Shown: positions 22,817 to 34,754 of the stretch, one piece after another
How the letters are laid out: the number at the start of each line of letters is the position of its first letter
Position numbering within the stretch: position 1 is the stretch's first letter
NCBI GenBank assembly: GCA_019914945.1
Contig: CM034105.1
Location: 5,580,001-5,644,000, forward strand
Length of the DNA stretch: 64,000 nucleotides
Origin: Typha latifolia
Taxonomy: Eukaryota; Streptophyta; Magnoliopsida; Poales; Typhaceae
Direction of reading: 5' to 3'
Notes under the pieces: generated by a model
The model's input: only the letters and a program-made list of their open reading frames with translations
Told to the model about the DNA's origin: nothing
Database searches by the model: none
Translations under genes and position numbers: made by a program

Positions 22817-23420
22817 GAAGAAACCATCAATGGAGGTTGTAGCTACCCCTTCTCCTCCTCCTCATTATAGGGAGTTTGGTCCCGAGTTGTGATGAGAGGC
22901 TAAAGTTGAGGCAGAGGTACAAACATAGCGAATCTATGGATTGGTCTTTCTTGTTTTAACTTTGAGCTTCTTACACTAAGTATGGGAGGGTAATCACAAA
23001 CAGAGAAGAAGAAGGCCATATCAATAGAGAAGCTTGTTAATCATGCATAATTATTGCTAATAGTCATATCTAATTTCAAGATGTTATACTTTAGTTGCTC
23101 TTGCAGCCCTAAATGATGCCTTGGTAGAGGAAATTGAGCGGCGAAGGATTGCAACATGCCAGATGTCATCGAATGTTTAAAAACCTTGAAGAACCCCATT
23201 TGAGGAACTGCAACACTTACCATATCCAAGCTTTGCGACCACTATTTTCAAAGTAGGACATTCAGATCCATCCACAAAATCAACTCACACTTTAAGAGCA
23301 TCAACCTCCGATCAAAAGATAATGTACATACATCAAGGACATCACTTACTAGTCTCACTACATATGCAATGGCTAGTCTCTCCTGGGATGAATGACTTGG
23401 TAGAGTAAGAGTGGTGAGGT
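22817..23420 (+). pseudogene. bZIP pseudogene g: exon 1 end fused to intron 3/exon 4
   Basis: 22817-23040 matches the second half of exon 1 (CTCCTCCTCC, GATGAGAGGCTAAAGTTGAGG, GAGAAGAAGAAGGCCAT) with several stops. At about 23040 the match jumps directly into the end of intron 3 (CATGCATAATTATTGCTAAT), a normal TTGCAG acceptor and exon 4 (23107 on). Exons 2 and 3, the DNA-binding and zipper core, are deleted. Exon 4 itself is frameshifted (AATGTTTAAAAACC). Confidence 0.9.
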
Positions 23421-23521
23421 GAGTTAATCCGGTAACAATAATAGCTCTTACATAAACTGATGGGAAGAGAATGAGGAGAGTAGCAACCCCAAGTCAACAA
23501 TATGTTACCATTACTTGCATT

Positions 23522-24068
23522 TGTTTATTAATAGGTATCTTAGGCATTCAAATGTTAGATGGTCGTGCGAACACCCTACGGCTGGGATATTTCGTATTAG
23601 AGTTTATTTATTATTTTTGGACGTAAGCTAGCCTCTAAATGTGTGGAATAGTAGCCAGTTTGACACTTAATAATTTTGGGCATTTGTTTTAGATCTAGGC
23701 TTCGGCCAACCTTCTCCCTCCTCCTCTCTTCTCCTCGGTACCCACTCTGAGATACAATCATTGCTTCTCCATTCTTACTCTGGCACCCCTCTTTCCCGTA
23801 GGTAGCCCCATTCTCTCTCTTCTTCTACAATCCCAACCAAAGTTAATATCCATTGTACATAACTTCCCCACAGCTTCCCAAGGAGATCTTTCTCCCTTTT
23901 GCCTTATCTAAATTAAAATTTACTCAACCTCCATCATCATCTTCACAACGATCTCCACTCCCCTTTATCTATAAAAAGTAGATAAGTCACAACCAAAAGT
24001 CATACCCAAGCCTATCGATCCTTTCTCCTTTTGAGTTCGGTATTGATTTGGAATCGGATTGCAGCATA
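23522..24068 (+). mobile_element. Solo-LTR-like insertion of the 29-35 kb gypsy family
   Basis: It interrupts downstream module D, which resumes at about 24069 (TAATAATTCGTGGACTAC). Internally it matches 34755-35480 (GCTAGCCTC, AAATGTGTGGAA, CTAGGCTT, CAACCTTCTCCCTCCTCCTC). It also matches, in reverse, 29330-29720 next to the gypsy polyprotein. Length is about 550 bp. Confidence 0.65.
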
Positions 24069-24215
24069 ATAATTCGTGGACTACTTTTTAATTCATTTGT
24101 GGTCTATATTCTTATTTATTGTGTTGTTTGCTTGTGACATGCTTATGACTTATCAACTTGAATATTTTGCAAGAGTAATGAACTAGATTTTGGGTTCCTT
24201 GTGCAGTTCTTACTA

Positions 24216-24490
24216 AGAGTTTTTACGAAGCACGTTGAAGTAATTTTCATTTCATTCATGAGAAGATTGCTCAAAAGATAGATATTCTATTCTGCTTTAT
24301 TTCTACAGCTGCTCAACTAGCTGATAATTTCAGAAAGAGCTTCACACGGCTACTACCTAATTCCCATTATCAGGATATTTTGAATCTATCTCATGCTTCT
24401 ACTAGTATAAAATGATAATGCTCAATCTTCTCAAACAAATTGCTGATAAGATTAATTAAGTTATTTATATTACATTTATTCTTTTTGTTA
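24216..24490 (+). pseudogene. Copia RNase H C-terminal remnant
   Basis: The plus strand reads KHVEVIFISF, then LADNFRKSF, matching the KHIEVD...LADIFTKSL end of copia pol, with stops and frame changes between. It is about 270 nt wedged between module D and module U3. Confidence 0.6.
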
Positions 24491-24494
24491 TTAA

Positions 24495-25560
24495 AGAGAG
24501 AGAGGTATGCTAGGGGCTGATGGCGACGGTGGGCCCTATGTTCTACTAAGTACAATCAGTTATTCGTGGTTGACGGTTGGGAGTGCGTGACATTCTACAT
24601 ACACGCGAGTGATCAGAGCCATTAGGGTCCTATTCAACCAAGTTGTGCATGATCTGCTGGCCATTTTGGCACCGTGGCTTTTTTCTTATTTAGATCATTT
24701 TACACTTACGGTTAAGTTAATTAATGTATACGGTAACCTTAGGTTAAAAATAACGGAAGTCACTCTTAACAAAAGTAGACTTCTCTCTCCTCGTTTTTCA
24801 CATTTGTAAGAAATCCAGTGGAAGGAAGTTTTAGTCAAAAATGGAAGAGCATGATCTATCAAAAAAGAAATCCATTCAATATGTTTGTGAAATTTTATCT
24901 GGAACCTTCGTAGTCCTTTCTGTCATTTCCGTTATAAAAGGTCATTTATGTCTTCTTCTCACCCTCAAAGTCTACATATAGTACATAAAACTCTTTGCAT
25001 CTTTGCTGTCATTGAGAAGAAAATGGAACGACGCAAGAGTCACTCTTCTCACTTCTTGCTTCCTCGTCGATTACGACCTTGGTTAGCTCTTAGGTTAACA
25101 ATCTTCTTTTTATATATCTACCACAATTTTTAATATGACATATTTTATTCTAAGCTATTATGTTTTTCTTTCTTCTACATCAAGAGTAGTTAATTATCAA
25201 CAATTTTCTATATATACTAATTAAGTTATTGCTTAGCTTCCTATGATTATTTATTTCCTTGGGTTGGCAACTCAACATTACCTAATCTCCTAGTTTTTTG
25301 GTCAATCCTAATTGTTTGTTTATTATTAGGTATCATACGCAAAAAAAAAAGAAAAAAGAAAAAAAGAGAGAGATCCTAAGTTTGCTGAAAGTCAGATTTA
25401 GTCTGTAAAAGAGTTTTAACAGTACGAGTTTATTTAGTTTAATATCTAGATTGGCCATCTAGATCATATAAATTTAGTTTAACATCCACATCTTCTCATT
25501 TTTTTTCTTGGTGCATGAAACACATTATATATGACATGTAATTATGTACGAATTCTTCAA
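24495..25560 (+). repeat. Upstream module U, copy 3 (5' truncated)
   Basis: It starts at TTAAAGAGAGAGAGGTATGC, matching U2 from about 18081, and lacks the CT-rich half. It is very close in sequence to U2 and lies before bZIP-h. Together with modules D and the genes, it shows that f and h arose from a recent segmental tandem duplication. Confidence 0.85.
24933..25133 (+). promoter_or_regulatory. Orphan promoter plus 36-codon ORF in U3
   Basis: TATAAAA at 24933-24939, ATG at 25023, stop at 25133. TATA-ATG spacing (90 nt) and ORF length are identical to U2. The peptide differs from U2 by a single residue (HFLLPRR here, HFVLPRR in U2). Confidence 0.5.
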
Positions 25561-26333
25561 TAAATATCTTCGTAGAATCTCGAGGCTATAAAAAACTAAC
25601 AACTGAAAAATACTTCTTTAGCACTACAAGAGTTGTTAGAACTAGTGGAGGATGGATTAGATCGAATTAATCTTGGAACAGCATCTATCAGGTCATCCAT
25701 ACTATTTGGTTTTATTAGATTCTACTTAGTTGAACTATGAACTATTCGCTAACATCAAGCTAGCTGAAGTATAAGCTTTAATTTTTGGAACTAATGCCTA
25801 CGGATTGAGGATGCCGATGGAACTAATTTTTGGAACTAATGGCTACACTTGTTATCTGTCTCAATTTGAGTTTTCATCCTATAGGAATATATAACACAAT
25901 ATAGTAAGAGATCACACATTCACACATATATGTATTGTTTTTGCCCAAAAGGTAGGGAAGTTTGTCATCCTAACTAATATATCGCACTACTCTTCTTGAG
26001 TCAGCAGATATAACTTAGATTATTTTAAGTTATAGTTATCGTCTCTGCTGATTTCTAACATATCCGGAGGGAAGTTATTGTAATTGTTTGTACGTACTAG
26101 TGTACGAGAAGACACATGAATCTTATTTAATGAGTAGGATTAATCAAATATGACGAGACTGGCCATGATTGCCATTACAACTCACTGTGGTATGAGAAAC
26201 CGAAACATTGATGTGCAACTAGCCAACATTGTTTACTGGCTACAATTATTCTCATTCTTGTCTTTCTTCAAATACTTCACCATTCATTCTCTTTATAATG
26301 ACAACCTTTCTTCACATCTCCCTGCTATTAGCC
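25561..26333 (+). other. Distal and proximal promoter of bZIP-h
   Basis: AT-rich sequence collinear with the stretch before bZIP-f (19100-19796), including the AGCTAGCTGAAGT and CCAAAAGGTAGGGAAGTTTG blocks and the TATAAT box at 26294-26299. No separate gene. Confidence 0.65.
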
Positions 26334-28137
26334 ATGGACGAGACTGCCCTTGATTGCCATGGTCAGGGCACTAACCGAGTGCCACATTTACCCACAAAAA
26401 TCTCCAACCATCGTCGTGCTGAGTCGGAGACCATAAGCCTGAGCCTCAACGACATAAACTCTATTAGCGACTTTAGAGTCCTCGACAATGATGATGATGA
26501 TGACGAGTTGCTCTCCATGTTGGAAGATCTCGAGAATTTTGACTCTTCTTTTGAGGAACTTTCCCAATTGTTCAAGGGGGAGCCTTCGAAGCCGCCATCC
26601 ATGGATGCTACAGCCACTCCTCCTCCTCCTCCTCCTCCTCCTCATCCTCATCCTCATTCGCAGGAGGTGAGTTTGGCCCTGAGTTGCGATGAGAGGCTGA
26701 AGTTGAGACGGAGGCACAAATATAGTCAGTCTTTGGATGGGTCTTTCTTACTTAACTCTGAGCTTCTTACATTAAGTACGGGAGGGCCATCGTCGACAGA
26801 GAAGAAGAAGGCCATCTCAGCGGAGAAGCTTGCTAACATTGCTCTTGTAGACCCCAAAAGAGCAAAGAGGTTTGGTTTATCTATTTGCTACCATGATACA
26901 GAAAAAATAGATGTCAAATCTTGATATTTGTTATATTATTTATATCTTCAATGTTTATTATCAGGTTGTATGATTGTTATATTAAACCTTTTTTTTTATG
27001 TAGGTCCATCATCATCTTTGTCTCTAATGATTACCTCTCACCTTTTTATGCTTATTATATTATCTCAATTTCTATTTGGATATTTTAATCTCTTTGTGAA
27101 GATATTTATTTCACTGACTTCAGCCTCTACGGCAGGATGTTGGCAAACAGGCAATCAGCTGCAAGATCAAAGGAAAGGAGAATGCAATACATGGTTGAGC
27201 TTGAGCGAAAAGTGCAAGCTCTACAAATAGAAGCCACCTTTCTTACCACTCAGATATCCTTGGCACAAGTATCCATATATTTATGTATAGTAGCTCTTAT
27301 TGTAAGAAAGGGAAGGATAAAGCTAGAAAGCTAAATCTAACTAACTTGTTGGAAATATTGATATATTTCAAGAAAAAGAAAATTGTAGGTAAATGTTGCA
27401 AATAACTAGGTTTAAATGTGTTTACCTTTTTCTTGTTCATTGGCTTCAATTGGTAGAAGGACACCATTGAACTGATGGCTGAAAACAGTGCGTTGAAGCT
27501 AAAACTGCAATCCATCGAGCAACAAATTCACTTCCAAGATGGTAAGAATCTTACTATTCAAATATTCTACTATGCATGTTTTATTGCTAAATTATTCTCA
27601 ATTATGCCATGGTCAAATATATTTCTATTGGTCTTTAAGCTTTTGCATATATGTATGTTTGTCATCTATGTACTGTTCATTTTGTGATCTAGAGAGTAAT
27701 TGGAATAATCTGCTATTAGTATATCGCCATACATGATTATAATATTAATCAAGCCTTACATTGCTTAATAGGCATATAAATCTGATTTCAGATGTTATAC
27801 CTTTGTTGTTTTTGCAGCTCTAAATGATTCTCCAGAAGAGGAAATCGAGCGGCTAAGGATCACAACAGGCCAGATGTCATCGAACTTTGGAGCTATGACA
27901 AATCATGAAGAACCCCCATTTCAAGAAATGCAACATTTATATTACCATAACCAAGCTTTGCAACCACTCAATTCAGAGCAAGAACTCCAAATCCTTCCAC
28001 AGCATCTATTCATGCTGCAAGACCATCAATCTCAACTTCAAAAGCTAGTGTACATGCAGCATGAACATCAAGAACCTATAGACCAGAGAATGAAGGGACC
28101 AATGACTTGGCAGAGTAAAAGCGATGAGGGAAGATGA
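26334..28137 (+). CDS. Group-I bZIP transcription factor (bZIP-h), 4 exons
   Basis: Exons are 26334-26869, 27136-27268, 27457-27541 and 27818-28137, giving 357 aa, the longest array member. HRRAES (26-31) keeps HxRxxS. A five-Asp run opens the acidic segment. Near residues 95-105 a CCT microsatellite encodes an eight-Pro run followed by HPHPH. DPKRAKR, then the basic region N183-RQSAARS-K191-x9-L201. Zipper positions are L201, L208, L215, A222, L229, L236 and I243; the Ala at the fourth heptad is a weak position. Exon 2 ends CAA-GTATCC instead of CAG-GTATAT. The donor GT is intact. The tail is Gln/His-rich and ends KSDEGR. Neighbours are bZIP-f upstream and the chromovirus downstream. Confidence 0.92.
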
Positions 28138-28189
28138 TCACGTGTCAACAATGGCTCTTACAGGGACAAGTGGGAAGAGAAAGACGATT

Positions 28190-29330
28190 GTAGCAGCCCC
28201 AAGTCAACAATATGTTACCATTACTTATATTCTTTTTATCAACTTATTTTAGACTGCTAAATGCTTATCACAGATTGAGTTTATTCGCCTTAATAATTTG
28301 CGGACTGCTTTTCTATTCATCTATGGTCTATGTTCCTATTTAATGTGTTGTTTGCTTGTGACATACTTATGATTTATGAACTTAAATACTTTCCATGAGT
28401 AATGAACTAGATTTTGGGTTCCTTGTGAAGCTCTTGTTAATACAATTGATGAAAAGAGAAGAGAGTACTAACACAATGGTGATATATATTTATATATATA
28501 CATTACATCACCACACAAAATGATAAAAAAATTTAAAAGAGATAGGTTTAGAAAAATAATGAAAAGAATAACATATATTAGTGTATAATGTGGACGAAAT
28601 AGAAGTGTCTAACTTCATTGTTATGATATAATCACAGGTTAGGGTCCTTTGAAATAGACTAGAGATTGGCCAAGGAAAGAAGATGGGAGACTTGGCCAAG
28701 GGAACCCGAGCCTAGCTGGTGGGATTAGATCTAGTCGATTAAGGCTTTCGAGTCTTTTGGTGAGAATTTTAATTTGCCACTTGACTAGAGGATATGGTTA
28801 GGTCTTATTGATAGATGTCTATAGAGAGGGTTTGAGGATTTGGCTAGGAAATAAGTAAGTTTGTGGGGGGTGAGGCTAGAGATTTGGCTCATTTGGGCCT
28901 TTAGGTGTGGAGTCTAATGCTAAAATTTAGTATGGAAATATGCTTGTGTCCTGGCTAGAGTGTTATGGCCCGATCTCAGCTACCTGATCAAGCTATCCTC
29001 ACAATCAGAAAAATATATTCGTCAGATATTTTCTTGTAGATAGACAATTATGAAACTAGATGGGTTTGTTCCATATCTTTCTAATCTACGTTTTTCATAT
29101 TTATGACCTTCTTAGATTCAGACTATAGCTAGGGCAAAAATAGGCATAGTTATGGTGGAGGTGTTGATGACGGGTGGTAGTGATGTTGGTGGAGATGGAG
29201 TGGACGCAGTTTATAAGTAGTGTTTGCATGAAGTGCTGTTGGGTGAAGGAAGAGGGGAAAGAATGTGGTTAGTATCCCAAGAAGGAGAGAGGGTCTAACA
29301 ACCGAAGGAGGTTAGGGGTAACCGGTGTCA
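28190..29330 (+). repeat. Downstream module type D, copy 2
   Basis: It matches 21700-22816 and 41810-43030 in order: GTCAACAATATGTTACCATT, TGTGTTGTTTGCTTGTGACA, AAGGCTTTCGAGTC, CTTGACTAGAGGAT. It is cut off by the gypsy element at about 29.3 kb. Confidence 0.75.
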
Positions 29331-29720
29331 AGGTGGCACACGGGTAGGATTTGAGTGAGGAGGGAGAAGTTTTAAAATAAGGGGAAGAAGATAGGTTAAC
29401 TCAATGTTTATTCCATAAAAATTCTAATGAGGCTGCCTTTCACATATTGAGAAGCTAGCCTATCCACCATACAATTGAAGAAACTAGACCTAATATAAGC
29501 TTTCTCACCAAGTGCGTTCGAATGGCCTCACGAGGCGTTTGAATGGCCAAAACAGTTTCTCTATATCTGCAACTACGATGCAGGCGTTCGAACTCCCTTT
29601 TCTTGCGTTCAAATGGCCAAAATAATATCTCTATATGTGCGAATGTGATGCAGGCATTCGAACAGCATATTCAAACGCTCTTTCCTTGTGTTCGAAAACA
29701 CCAGCCAGAAAACCTTATTT
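29330..29720 (-). mobile_element. Probable 3' LTR part of the gypsy element
   Basis: It sits just beyond the chromodomain end of the minus-strand element. In reverse complement it matches 34755-35480 and 23522-24068. It has several near-repeats of GCGTTCGAA and ATTCGAAC words at roughly 60-nt spacing. Exact LTR ends were not found. Confidence 0.55.
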
Positions 29721-30200
29721 AGCAAAAAACTAAGAAATTGAAACATAAAATGGATTCACAGGTCATTTCTATGTACAAGATAACTCAGTTTGGTCTGAAT
29801 CATATCACTCCACCATGCTTCCGCTCACTTTATCCTCAAAGTGCAAATCTAGGGAAGCAGTCCATCAATGTCGCCTCGAGTTCCCATGTGGCTCGATCAT
29901 GTGTTTGACCTACCCAACTCACCAGCATCTCTATGACTAATCATCCATCATGCCTAACCCTTCTTCTTGCTAAGACCTTCTTCTGTGTGAACTCGATCTC
30001 CTCAACCTCAGGCTCGGATAATTTTAGCACTACCGGCTCCACTGGTCCAACTTGGGCTCTCAAGCTAGACACGTGGAAGACTGTGTGAACTCGTGATATC
30101 TCGGGCAAGTCCAGGAGCCCATAAGCCATTGCACCCACCTTCTCTTGGATCTAAAATGGGCCAAAGAAATGATGCACTAGCTTTTGGTTTGGGATAGGAC
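29721..30200 (-). pseudogene. Gypsy integrase C-terminus with chromodomain
   Basis: On the minus strand, VAYRLDLPE-like and VHTVFHVSSLR motifs mark the GPY/F-type end of integrase. After LARRRVRHDG an in-frame stop interrupts, and then EMLVSWVG and RATWE match a chromodomain. This places the element among plant chromoviruses. Two further stops follow. Confidence 0.85.
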
Positions 30201-31400
30201 GCACCAAAATTTGTTGGTACGGTTTGAGCTAAACATAAACCCAATCACCCACTTCATATCTTCGATCTTGATGCTTGTAGTCATAAATTTGTTTCATTCA
30301 GTTTTGAGCTGTTGCTAGAAGAAGCTTGAGCCGTTTGAGAACCTCATTTCATTCCGATAGCACCAAGTCCACTTAGGAGCTATTCAGCAGACTCACTCGA
30401 TCATAGGACTGCAATGTGGGTGGTGCGCATCAATAAACCGCCTAAAATGGCATCATCCCAATGGTGGTGTGGTGAGCCGTGTTATAAGACCACTCAGCCT
30501 ATGGTAAATGAGCTAGCCACCTCTTAGGTTGCTCCTTGGCAAAGCATCTCAAATATTGCTTAATGTAGTGATTAACGACCTCAAATTGCTCATTGGTTTG
30601 AGGATGATACGCCGAGCTCATCTTGAATTTTGTTTCTTATTGCTTGAAGTATTCTTACCAAAAGTGACTCATGAAGACCGGATCACGATCTGAAATAATT
30701 GATCTTGGTATTCTATACAAAAATTTCAGCAACTTTCTTGGCAGTGTATATTTGTGATAGGGCTAAAAAGTGTGCATTCTTCGACAACTGATCAACCACA
30801 ACCATGATAATGGAGTGTCCTTTGACCTGAGGTAGTCCTTCAATGAAGTCCATCGCCACATCCTTCCAGATCTGATTTTGAATGGGCAATGGTTGCAACA
30901 GCTCTACGGGTTTGATTGAGTTCACCTTGGCATGTTGACACACTTCACAAGCTAGGACATAAGTTTGCACCTCCTTTTTAACCCCAACCCAAATGCAATT
31001 TTGGGTTAGCCTCTTATAGGTCATGAATGTCCCTTCATAGCCACCATAGGTGTGTCATGGAAGTGATGGATTAAGGAGACTCGCAACTCGGGCTTGGCCG
31101 GTACGCACATTCGACCTCGGTCTAGGACAAGCCCATCCTTCAACTCCAGTACAAGAAAACTTGCTGGTTCCTTCTCCATCTTGATCATGAGCTCCACCAT
31201 CTCTGGATCTTCTAGATAGGTTGTTGTGATCTCTGAAAGAAAGGGGGAAATCGGAATCAAAATCGAAGCCAATTCAACCGAATTAGGTTGCCACGATAAT
31301 GCATCGGCGATCCAATTTTTGGTTCCTTTCTTATACACCAACTCATAGTCGTACCCCAATAATTTTGTCACCCATCTTTGTTGTGCTAGTGTGTGTATTC
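30201..31400 (-). pseudogene. Gypsy integrase core and end of RNase H
   Basis: The minus strand contains a zinc-binding-like stretch (CEVCQHAK), then VAMDFIEGLP and VVVDQLSKNAHF of the integrase core (30713-31024). Upstream, GTKNWIADALSWQPN (31021-31371) is the RNase H-integrase junction. The rest of the core is split by stops and shifts. Confidence 0.88.
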
Positions 31401-32660
31401 GCTAACTAAGGAAGTAGGGTAGGCTCTTTTGGCCCATGCACCCAACAAATCGCCACTCGATCAAATACAGCCTCCATTTCGTGACAGCATGGATGATGGC
31501 GAGCATGTCTCGCTCATAGGTGGACATCAACTGGGTTTTATCCAATAAGCCTTGCTCATTTAAGCAATAAGCCTCACTTCTTGCATGAGAACAGCACCAA
31601 TTACAACACACGATGCATCGCTCTCCATCACAAAAGGTTTGGTGAAGTCGGGTAGCGCTAAAATCGATGCCATTGTCATCGCTGACTTGAGCTCCTCAAA
31701 AGCCCTTGTCGCTGATTTAGACCATTTGAATTCTCCCATCTTCAGTAGTGATGTCAAAGGAGCATCAATCTTGCCATAATTTGACACAAAGTGGCAGTAG
31801 TAGCCTATCAAGCCGATAAATCCTCTGAATTACCTCAGCATCTTTAGTATTGGCCATTGCACCGTGCTTCGCACTTTTGATGGGTCGGCCTCCACTCCCT
31901 TGGCTGAAATAATGTGACCAGGGTACTCTACTATTGTTTGGATCCATAAGCATTTATATTCCATGACCTTCAGCCCATTGTCCTTCAAATTCTGTAGCAC
32001 TTCATGAAGGTGTACGAGATGCTCCGACTATGATCTGCTGTATACAAGAATATCGTCGAAGAAAACTAGCACATACCGCCTCAATAATGTCTAAAGACAT
32101 CATTCATCAAGCTTTAGAAAGTGGCAGGGGTATTGGCGAGTCTGAATGGCATGACTCTGAATTCATAATGCCCATCACGTGTGCGGAAGGCGGTCTTATG
32201 CTTATCCTTGGGTCTAACTCGTATTTGATGATAGCCGGCTCGCAAATCTAATTTGCTGAAGTATGAGGCCCCCGTAAATTCATCCAAAAGCTCCTCAATA
32301 ACTGGGATATGGTACCTATCCTTCACGGGTTATGGCATTGAGAGCTCGATATTCCAAGCAAAACTGCCACGTCCCATCTTTCTTCCTCACTAGCAATACC
32401 GATGATGAGTAAGAACTTGAACTTGGTTGGATGATTCCACTATCCAACATCTCATTCACCAACCTTGTAACATCTTCTTTTTTAATAAAAGGGTATCTAT
32501 AAGGCCGCAAATTTGCTGGCTCAGCCCTTGGAGTGAACTTAATCTGGTGATCTTGCGGGCAGGCCAGCGACATGCCGCATGGCTCACCAAACAACTCACT
32601 GAACTCCTTCAGTAGTTGGGTCAGGTCAGTGGGCATTTCTTCCATCTTGTTGTGGTTCAT
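31401..32660 (-). pseudogene. Gypsy reverse transcriptase and RNase H
   Basis: Read from high to low coordinates: PYRYPFIKKEDV and RKKDGTW (32316-32660), then [15 protein letters not shown] (32114-32326), then a frame-damaged FDD active-site region at about 32050, then LIGYYCHFV and FVMESDASCVVIGAVL (31560-31811). All canonical Ty3 RT blocks are present, but at least five breaks separate them. Confidence 0.92.
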
Positions 32661-33390
32661 TTGGCTCTAAATCATTTGCATCAAGAGCCCATGGCAGTCA
32701 CCCTTTGGCAGCCCCCACTATTGACTGAAGTTGTGCTCCAACCCATGGCCATATTTCGTCGAACCGCACCCACTTGCCACTCCACTTGAAGTCCATCTAC
32801 ATCTTCGAGAAGTCAAAGGTCACCAGACCCAAACTTTGCAACCATTAGGTCCCCAACACAATCTCTGCCCCTCATAAGGCCAAGGGGTGAAGATCCAAAG
32901 TAAAGAAATTGCCTTGAATCTTCAAAATAATCCTTCGGCATATGCCATTTGCATGGAGCGTTGTATCGTCTCCAAGTGCTACATCAAACATAAATGTTGC
33001 TTCTATAGCCATGCCTATCCTCTTCACCACATGCTTGTCCATGATGTTATGGGAGCTCCCGCTCCTAGTGTCGATGAGGATCCGTACGGTCTGGTTCTTC
33101 ACAGTGTTGTCAACCAACCCTAAGTGTCCTTGGCGCATTAGTGCCAATGTAGGCATGCATGGAGATCTCGACATGGATCTCCTCATTGATCTCCAAAGGC
33201 TCTTGGTCTTCAATAAGGTCCTCTGGTTCATCCTCCATTGTTTCATTTTCCTCCATATCCTCTGCTTCAACTAGTACCATCACTATGGCCAACCGAGCCG
33301 GGCCAGGTGGCCGGTGCGAGCCCCTCCCCGCCATCGCAGCCACAACTACAACAATTGTGTCGCCTCTCTCTCTCTTTCTCAAACTCTATT
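32661..33390 (-). pseudogene. Gypsy gag end and protease
   Basis: EISMHAYIGTNAPRTLRVG leads into VRILIDTRSGSSHNI, which corresponds to the aspartic protease active site. Two extra residues split the usual DSGS-type motif, so the enzyme would be dead. VALGDDTTLHANGICR and IQGNFFTLDLHPLAL follow, as in the family. The gag part upstream of 33390 is missing, so the element is 5' truncated. Confidence 0.8.
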
Positions 33391-33900
33391 ACTCTCTCTC
33401 GTTCTTCTTCTCTCTTAAACTCCTCTTTCTCAATATGCTGATGTCGACCACTTCAGACTGCCGCCGTCACTTCCACTACCGTGTTATCGATGCTAGTGAG
33501 CTTCCTCCTTCCTCTCTCTTTATGTATCTCTCTATTTCTCTCCCTCTCTCTCCATCCCTACTACCATCGCCTCCAACCACCCGATCCGCCACCAGGAAGG
33601 TGTGTCAAATATTTTTTTAAGTTTCCCTTCTATATCCCGAGAAAGATATATTAGAAAGTTCTAATTAGGATCAATAAGAGCCAACTTAACAAAATCGTCA
33701 GAATGAGAACTAGAGAGTTTGAACGGTTTGAGTTCCTATCAATCACATTCCAAAAATCCTATTCGAATGGGCATCCAACGTTCGAAGCTTTCAAGTCATC
33801 CATTCAAATGCCTTTTCCACGTTAGATATAGTGAGCTCTCAGCAAAATCTTGTATGAATGCCTTTCCCACATTGGATACAGTAAATTATTTAATTCTATT
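33391..33900. other. CT-rich sequence, no gene
   Basis: Pyrimidine-rich sequence (CTCTCTCTC runs) joins the truncated gypsy end to downstream module A. A 153-codon Ser-rich plus-strand ORF here is antisense to the protease region and low-complexity; it is not called as a gene. Confidence 0.5.
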
Positions 33901-34510
33901 ACCCAAAACTCAACCATATTCTATCACTATCTAAATTTGATTTTCTTCTTATCAACTAAATGTTTCTCGTAAACTAATAGTTAATTTTCTTGATCTTCTT
34001 ACATGGCTATGTAAGTTTCATCAAGTCTATTTGGTTATGCAGCTTCAAACAAGATAAAATTTATCACTAGATGGTTGCATAAATGGTGGGTTGATCACTG
34101 TGATTTTTAAGAAAGAGCTGCTTAAAATCTCATATATCTGCAATATCGTTAGTCGAGTTCTCCTCGAGGAATTGCCCGCTTGATGATTCTTGAGTATGAT
34201 AGATCTATCTCTAGTGTAGCTCTTAACTCCAAGCGTCCAAGGAACTAGATGCAGATCTTTCTACTCTCCTACTTTGGAAGAATCTTCGCACATTTCTTGA
34301 CTATCTTCTAAGGTCCATAATCAGGTAAAATCTAACATATATACTTTAGGTCGAGATAAAAAGAGAAAAGAAACGTTGATAGTATATGCCAAGCTGATGA
34401 TGATTAGAATGTCGCATAGGGATCAACATCAATCCATGCAAGAAGCTATCTCTATTGAACAACATCTCCATTCATCCTACCAAATCACATTCAGGCTTGC
34501 ATCGTTGTAA
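33900..34510 (+). repeat. Downstream module type A, copy 3
   Basis: The block AACTCAACCATATTCTA to TTATGCAGCTTCAAACAAGAT matches 4680-4880 and 15830-15980. About 280 nt of unrelated sequence follows, and the CACATTCAGGCTTGCATC block resumes at about 34485. No bZIP exon precedes it, so a gene copy was probably lost here. Confidence 0.7.
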
Positions 34511-34754
34511 AATCTAGAGAAATTGATTAACAATATTTTGCGTTTTATTTTTATTATCATTGATATCTTACCTTATTCGTATTTATTATTTAGACTCATG
34601 CTTTTAGGTTTAGTATTCTCTCTCCCTCTCTCTCTCTCTCTAGCTACCCCAATTGACTACACCCATCACAGCCAGGGTGTTGTGATTCTTGATTTAGATA
34701 CTAATTGGACATGATCAAACCACTTCAAATTATATTATTTTTTGTCTTCGTTTT

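Noticed and set aside
26388..26717. Arg-rich minus-strand ORF
   Set aside because: Antisense shadow of the CCT repeat in bZIP-h exon 1; the same artefact occurs at 40225-40476.
33159..33620. 153-codon Ser-rich plus-strand ORF
   Set aside because: Antisense to the gypsy protease region and low-complexity.
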